From positions 1 through 26,788 of the forward strand of contig CBDUMS010000050.1 of assembly GCA_965368405.1 (NCBI GenBank): a stretch of DNA of 26,788 nucleotides. The letters run 5' to 3'. Positions 23,122 through 26,788 of this stretch are shown piece by piece (within the stretch, counting starts at the first letter, position 1; every line of letters starts with the position of its first letter). Under the pieces are notes generated by a model. It was not told the origin of the DNA. It did not search any database and saw only the letters and a list, made by a program, of their open reading frames with translations. This DNA is from S012-113 sp965368405. GTDB taxonomy: Bacteria; Bacteroidota; Bacteroidia; Cytophagales; Cyclobacteriaceae. Position numbers and translations under genes: made by a program.

Positions 23122-24723
23122 ATGTTAGAATCAGAGATTTCTGTTAAGTCAGAAGCTATTGAAACTTTAGGAATTAAAGATGCCAAAGTGCACTGGAATC
23201 TCTCTCCAGATCAATTAGCTGAAATATCCATTAGTCAGGGATTAGCCAAAGAAGCCAGCAATGGCGCCATTAATGTTAGCACCGGAGAATTCACAGGACG
23301 ATCTCCTAAAGACCGGTTTATCGTTAAAGACGATATAACTCGAGATAGTGTGTGGTGGGGTAATATTAACATCCCATTCGAGGCCGACAAGTTCGATGTC
23401 CTGTACGATGATATGGTTAGTTACCTTTCTGGCAAAGAGCTTTATGTTCGTGATGGCTACGCTTGCGCTGATCCTCAATTCCGTTTAAATATTCGTTTCA
23501 TTAATGAATTACCCTGGTCTAACCTGTTCGTCTATAACATGTTTCTACGGCCTTCGGAAGTAGAATTAAGTGATTTTGAGAATGAATGGTTAGTGATCAA
23601 TGCACCGGGTTTCATGGCGGATCCCGAAAAACATGGAACGCGCCAGCATAATTTTGCTATACTGAACTTCACCAAGAAAATAGCCATTGTGGGTGGAACC
23701 GGTTATACTGGCGAGATTAAAAAGGGTATATTCTCTGCACTGAATTTTATTTTGCCACATAATCGGAATGTGCTTTCTATGCATTGTTCGGCTAACAAAG
23801 GTAAAGATGGAGACACAGCACTTTTTTTTGGATTATCAGGCACCGGTAAAACAACGCTATCTGCAGATCCCGATCGTTATCTTATCGGCGATGATGAGCA
23901 CGGCTGGTCGGAAGATTCGGTTTTTAATTTCGAAGGTGGCTGTTATGCAAAGTGTATTGATCTTTCGGCCGATAATGAACCTGATATTTTCAATGCGATA
24001 AAAAGTGGTGCATTGCTTGAAAATATTATTTTCTTTCCAAGAACCAATAAAGTAGATTTCAAGGACGGGTCCATAACAGAAAACACCCGTGTATCTTATC
24101 CCCTTTATCATATTAAAAACATCGCTGAGCCATCTGTTGGAGATGCTCCTAAGAACATTTTCTTCTTGACTGCCGATGCATTTGGGGTTCTCCCTCCTAT
24201 TTCGAAGTTGACACCTGCCCAGGCGGCATATCAGTTTATTTCGGGCTATACGGCTAAAGTAGCAGGTACTGAAGCAGGAATTACCGAACCCGTTACAGTG
24301 TTCTCGGCCTGTTTTGGAGCACCCTTTATGCTATTACACCCTACGGTGTACGGTGAAATGCTTAGTAAAAAAATTGAGGAATCTGGCGCAAATGTTTGGC
24401 TCGTTAATACAGGGTGGTCTGGTGGCCCCTATGGTGTTGGTGAAAGGATGAGTCTTAAAATAACCAGAGCATTGATTTCATCTGCATTAGAGGGTAAACT
24501 GGATGACGTTGAATACACTAATCATGAAGTATTTGGGCTGGCCATGCCAACCTCTTGTCCGGGAGTACCAAGTGATGTTCTAAACCCTAAAAATACCTGG
24601 GAAGACAAGGCAGATTATGACGATAAAGCGAAAATTCTTGCGGGTGAATTCGTAAAGAATTTCAAAAGGTACGAATCCGACGCGTCAGAAGAAGTGAAAG
24701 ATGCGGCACCAATTCCACATTAA
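23122..24723 (+). CDS. pckA: Phosphoenolpyruvate carboxykinase (ATP)
   Basis: PckA converts oxaloacetate and ATP to phosphoenolpyruvate, CO2 and ADP, the entry step of gluconeogenesis. The 533 residues match the usual length of the ATP-dependent form. Visible sites are the substrate-binding TGRSPKDRF (58-66), GGTGYTGEIKKGIF (191-204) with the metal-ligand lysine region, the P-loop GLSGTGKTTLS (237-247) and the kinase-2 motif LIGDDEHGW (254-262) with the metal-binding Asp. NTRVSYPLYHI (the adenine-side region) and the NTGWSGGPYGVG loop follow. The gene stands alone between divergent POT genes and its own terminator. Being next to peptide transporters fits growth on amino acids, but shared regulation is not shown. 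Confidence 0.97.
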   Translation: MLESEISVKSEAIETLGIKDAKVHWNLSPDQLAEISISQGLAKEASNGAINVSTGEFTGRSPKDRFIVKDDITRDSVWWGNINIPFEADKFDVLYDDMVSYLSGKELYVRDGYACADPQFRLNIRFINELPWSNLFVYNMFLRPSEVELSDFENEWLVINAPGFMADPEKHGTRQHNFAILNFTKKIAIVGGTGYTGEIKKGIFSALNFILPHNRNVLSMHCSANKGKDGDTALFFGLSGTGKTTLSADPDRYLIGDDEHGWSEDSVFNFEGGCYAKCIDLSADNEPDIFNAIKSGALLENIIFFPRTNKVDFKDGSITENTRVSYPLYHIKNIAEPSVGDAPKNIFFLTADAFGVLPPISKLTPAQAAYQFISGYTAKVAGTEAGITEPVTVFSACFGAPFMLLHPTVYGEMLSKKIEESGANVWLVNTGWSGGPYGVGERMSLKITRALISSALEGKLDDVEYTNHEVFGLAMPTSCPGVPSDVLNPKNTWEDKADYDDKAKILAGEFVKNFKRYESDASEEVKDAAPIPH

Positions 24724-24742
24724 ATCTTTTCCGACTTTGTTT

Positions 24743-24771
24743 AAAAGGGTTGTCTTCGATAACCCTTTTTT
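24743..24771 (+). terminator. Rho-independent terminator after pckA
   Basis: A 9-base-pair stem (AAAAGGGTT at 24743-24751, AACCCTTTT at 24761-24769) with a loop containing TTCG ends in six T residues (24766-24771). It begins 20 bases after the pckA stop. Confidence 0.85.
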
Positions 24772-24794
24772 ATTTGGAAGAATTACTTTGTGCT

Positions 24795-24812
24795 GTGCAA
24801 AAATGTTTGCAC
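24795..24812. promoter_or_regulatory. Perfect palindrome overlapping the likely nupC promoter
   Basis: GTGCAAA (24795-24801) and TTTGCAC (24806-24812) are exact inverted repeats around AATG. The right part, AATGTTTGCAC, resembles a -7 element (TAnnTTTG with one mismatch), so a protein bound here would cover the promoter. It ends 24 bases before the nupC ATG. It could instead act as a hairpin at the RNA start. Confidence 0.45.
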
Positions 24813-24836
24813 CTTAGATGGACCAACGCCTAATGA

Positions 24837-26315
24837 ATGAAAATCAGTAAATATCTCTTTATAGTTGGCATTTTTGCTCTTCTTTTAAGTACAACTGCAT
24901 ACTCGCAATCTTCCTCCAATGATATTTCGAGCACCAACACAGGAGTTGAGCTTAGAGATGAGTTAAAGAGCGATGAAACTAATTCTAATCTCATTAATGA
25001 AACGGCCTTAACATCCGAAGGTAATTGGCTTATGTCTATACCAAGGGGCATGCTCGGGATGGCCGTATTGGTACTTATCGCTTATCTATTTAGCACAAAA
25101 AGAAGTGCAATCTCGTGGCGATTAGTTGGCATTGGCCTTGGTATTCAACTCATTCTCGCCATAAGTATCCTGAAGATTGGGTTTATTAGATCTGGCTTTG
25201 AAGTAGTAGGGAAAGTCTTTGTTGTAATTCTCGACTTTACGAAAGAAGGAAGCGAGTTTTTGTTCCGCGATTTAATGAATGTAGAATCTGTGGGTTTCAT
25301 TTTTGCCCTACAGATCTTGCCGACTATAATCTTTTTTAGCGCCTTAACGAGTGTGCTATTTTACTTAGGCATTATTCAAAAAATTGTATACGGCTTAGCT
25401 TGGTTACTCACACGAAGTCTCGGGATATCTGGTGCCGAATCTTTATCCGTAGCTGGTAATATTTTTCTCGGTCAAACCGAAGCGCCACTATTAATTAAAG
25501 CCTACCTCGAAAAAATGACCCGTTCGGAAATCCTTCTGGTAATGACCGGTGGCATGGCTACGGTTGCCGGAGGCGTACTGGCAGCTTATATAGGATTTCT
25601 TGGTGGAGACGACCCACAGCAAAGGCTACTCTTTGCAAAACACCTTCTGGCAGCTTCCATTATGGCAGCGCCGGGAGCCATAGTAATCTCAAAAATCCTA
25701 GCCCCACAAATTGATCCCATTAATACAGACATTCACATTACCAAACAAAACGTAGGTGGCAACCTGCTCGACGCTATGTCTAATGGAACCACCGAAGGCC
25801 TTAAGCTGGCTTTAAATGTTGGTGCCATGCTCTTAGTGTTTTTTGCCTTTATCGCGATGGCCAATTTTATTTTTATGAAGACTGGTGATTTGATAGGGGT
25901 GAATGACAGTATTGCGTCAATCACAGATGGACAATATTCGAGCTTGTCACTACAGTTTATTCTCGGCTATCTTTTTGCACCTCTCATGTGGATTATTGGT
26001 GTAGGCGCACCCGATATCGCACTTGTAGGGCAACTATTAGGTGAGAAAATTATCGCAAGTGAGTTCGTCGGTTATGAAAGTCTTGCGAGCTTAAAAGCAG
26101 CCGGAAGCTTCAACAGTACCAAGTCCATAATTATGAGCACTTACATGCTTTGTGGCTTCGCAAATTTTGCTTCCATTGGAATTCAAATTGGTGGTATTGG
26201 AGGATTAGCTCCTGGACAACGCGTACTATTATCTCAGTTCGGAATGCGTGCACTTCTAGGCGGAACACTAGCCTCGTTGATGTCTGCTACGATTGTTGGG
26301 ATGATCTTAGGTTAA
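24837..26315 (+). CDS. nupC: NupC/CNT-family concentrative nucleoside transporter with signal-peptide extension
   Basis: CNT proteins import nucleosides across the inner membrane together with protons or sodium. The core (about residues 72-492) has the family signature ESLSVAGNIFLGQTEAPLLI (201-220), then MTGGMATVAGGVLAAYIGFLG and AAPGAIVISKIL, and ends with GGLAPGQR...MRALLGGTLASLMSATIVG as in the nucleoside_tran2 C-terminal domain (seen as GLAPGQR and LLGGTLASLMSA). At 492 residues it is about 90 longer than E. coli NupC. The extra part is an N-terminal signal peptide (cleavage about AYS-Q at 23/24) and a polar stretch (24-70) that would lie in the periplasm. ATG at 24837 was chosen over the ATG at 24833, which meets a stop after five codons. 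The end overlaps the convergent isomerase gene by 4 bases. Confidence 0.9.
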   Translation: MKISKYLFIVGIFALLLSTTAYSQSSSNDISSTNTGVELRDELKSDETNSNLINETALTSEGNWLMSIPRGMLGMAVLVLIAYLFSTKRSAISWRLVGIGLGIQLILAISILKIGFIRSGFEVVGKVFVVILDFTKEGSEFLFRDLMNVESVGFIFALQILPTIIFFSALTSVLFYLGIIQKIVYGLAWLLTRSLGISGAESLSVAGNIFLGQTEAPLLIKAYLEKMTRSEILLVMTGGMATVAGGVLAAYIGFLGGDDPQQRLLFAKHLLAASIMAAPGAIVISKILAPQIDPINTDIHITKQNVGGNLLDAMSNGTTEGLKLALNVGAMLLVFFAFIAMANFIFMKTGDLIGVNDSIASITDGQYSSLSLQFILGYLFAPLMWIIGVGAPDIALVGQLLGEKIIASEFVGYESLASLKAAGSFNSTKSIIMSTYMLCGFANFASIGIQIGGIGGLAPGQRVLLSQFGMRALLGGTLASLMSATIVGMILG

Positions 26316-26788
26316 TTCAGCAGCTCCTGAAGCGCAAGACTATCGAGGCTATAATGCCCGATGGTAAGAGGCACTGGCACTAGGGGTTCATCAATCGAAT
26401 CCGTTTCCAAGGTTACAATTTCATCCACTACATCCATACCTTTAACCACATGGCCAAAAACTGTGTATTTATTGTCAAGTCGATGTAACCCCTCTCTATT
26501 TTGAACAATATAAAATTGGCACCCAGCAGAAAGCATTTCAGGATTATCATCACGACCTGCCCCCACTGCTCCATAGACATGGGTAAGCTCTTTATTAAAC
26601 TCTGGCTCTAGGAGATAAGGTGAATCACTAAATCCTTCTGGTGTATCGGGACACCCACCCTGAATAACAAAATCCGCAATAACGCGATTAAAGGTATAAT
26701 CATTAAAATAACCTTCGTTTACAAGCTTAATAAAACTCGCTTTATGGCGAGGCGTTTGTGAAGTAAGCTGAATAAGAATATCGCCCTG
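26312..26788 (-). CDS. Cyclophilin-type peptidyl-prolyl cis-trans isomerase, N-terminus beyond the right edge
   Basis: The frame is open from the right edge to the stop at 26312, giving the last 158 residues. Cyclophilin motifs are clear: FNRVIADFVIQGG (the Arg/Phe active-site stretch of the FHRVI..FMIQGG type, about visible residues 37-49), CQFYIVQ (the sQFFI motif, with Cys for Ser), LDNKYTVFGHVVKGMDVVDEI (seen as LDNKYTVFG and GMDVVDEI). Cyclophilins isomerise Xaa-Pro bonds during folding. Whether it has a signal peptide or lipobox cannot be seen because the N-terminus is missing. A C-terminal tail of about 30 residues after the DEI motif ends in a hydrophobic helix. Its stop codon shares bases with that of nupC. 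Confidence 0.9.
   Translation of the reverse strand, partial: QGDILIQLTSQTPRHKASFIKLVNEGYFNDYTFNRVIADFVIQGGCPDTPEGFSDSPYLLEPEFNKELTHVYGAVGAGRDDNPEMLSAGCQFYIVQNREGLHRLDNKYTVFGHVVKGMDVVDEIVTLETDSIDEPLVPVPLTIGHYSLDSLALQELLN

Noticed and set aside
26312..26566. Short isomerase-like protein starting at 26566
   Set aside because: The GTG there is an internal Val codon. The same frame continues with clear cyclophilin sequence to the right edge, so the gene is longer and partial.
1..26788. Mobile elements, CRISPR arrays, tRNA or rRNA genes
   Set aside because: No transposase, integrase, direct-repeat/spacer pattern or cloverleaf-like intergenic stretch was found. The gaps are short and explained by promoters and terminators.

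Overview
The window looks like chromosomal DNA of a Bacteroidota bacterium, most likely a gliding or marine member of the Cytophagales. The evidence is: SprB-type and PKD/Ig-like repeats of the kind carried by type IX secretion cargo; a Bacteroidota-style LptE; promoters of the TAnnTTTG type instead of sigma-70 boxes; and the gene order miaB - sigma-54 activator - lptE - TPR protein - secG - groES - groEL. The genus cannot be fixed from the sequence alone. I see no insertion sequence, phage gene, CRISPR array, tRNA or rRNA. Coding density is high, and no gene-free stretch exceeds about 225 bases.

Left part, minus strand (1-7872). Four genes lie head to tail. They encode a large inner-membrane nSTAND1 NTPase with one membrane segment, a long coiled coil and a WD40-like propeller; a TPR plus outer-membrane beta-barrel protein; a repeat-rich probable lipoprotein; and the N-terminal 748 codons of a secreted giant protein (DUF2341, LamG, Ig/PKD-like, SprB repeat) that runs off the left edge. 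The first three abut or overlap, so they are almost certainly one operon. Together they look like an unassigned trans-envelope system and are the most interesting part of the window. None of the four starts with ATG.

Middle, minus strand (8006-12475): an NTT/MFS-like transporter fused to HEAT repeats and a cyclic-nucleotide-binding-like domain, an OmpH/Skp periplasmic chaperone, and a gamma-carbonic-anhydrase-like hexapeptide protein.

Middle, plus strand (12593-19288): miaB (tRNA methylthiolation), a sigma-54 activator without a receiver domain, lptE (LPS assembly), a TPR protein with a basic disordered linker, and secG, closed by a terminator. groES-groEL follows from its own promoter region. 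Two control regions, before miaB and before groES, are rich in TGTCA/TGACA half-sites.

Right part: two tandem POT oligopeptide transporters on the minus strand share a bidirectional terminator with groEL. They are divergent from pckA (PEP carboxykinase, gluconeogenesis). Next come a NupC-type nucleoside transporter with a signal-peptide extension and a perfect operator-like palindrome upstream, and the C-terminal part of a cyclophilin-type peptidyl-prolyl isomerase that meets nupC tail to tail. Peptide uptake, nucleoside uptake and gluconeogenesis would suit a heterotroph feeding on proteins and cell debris.
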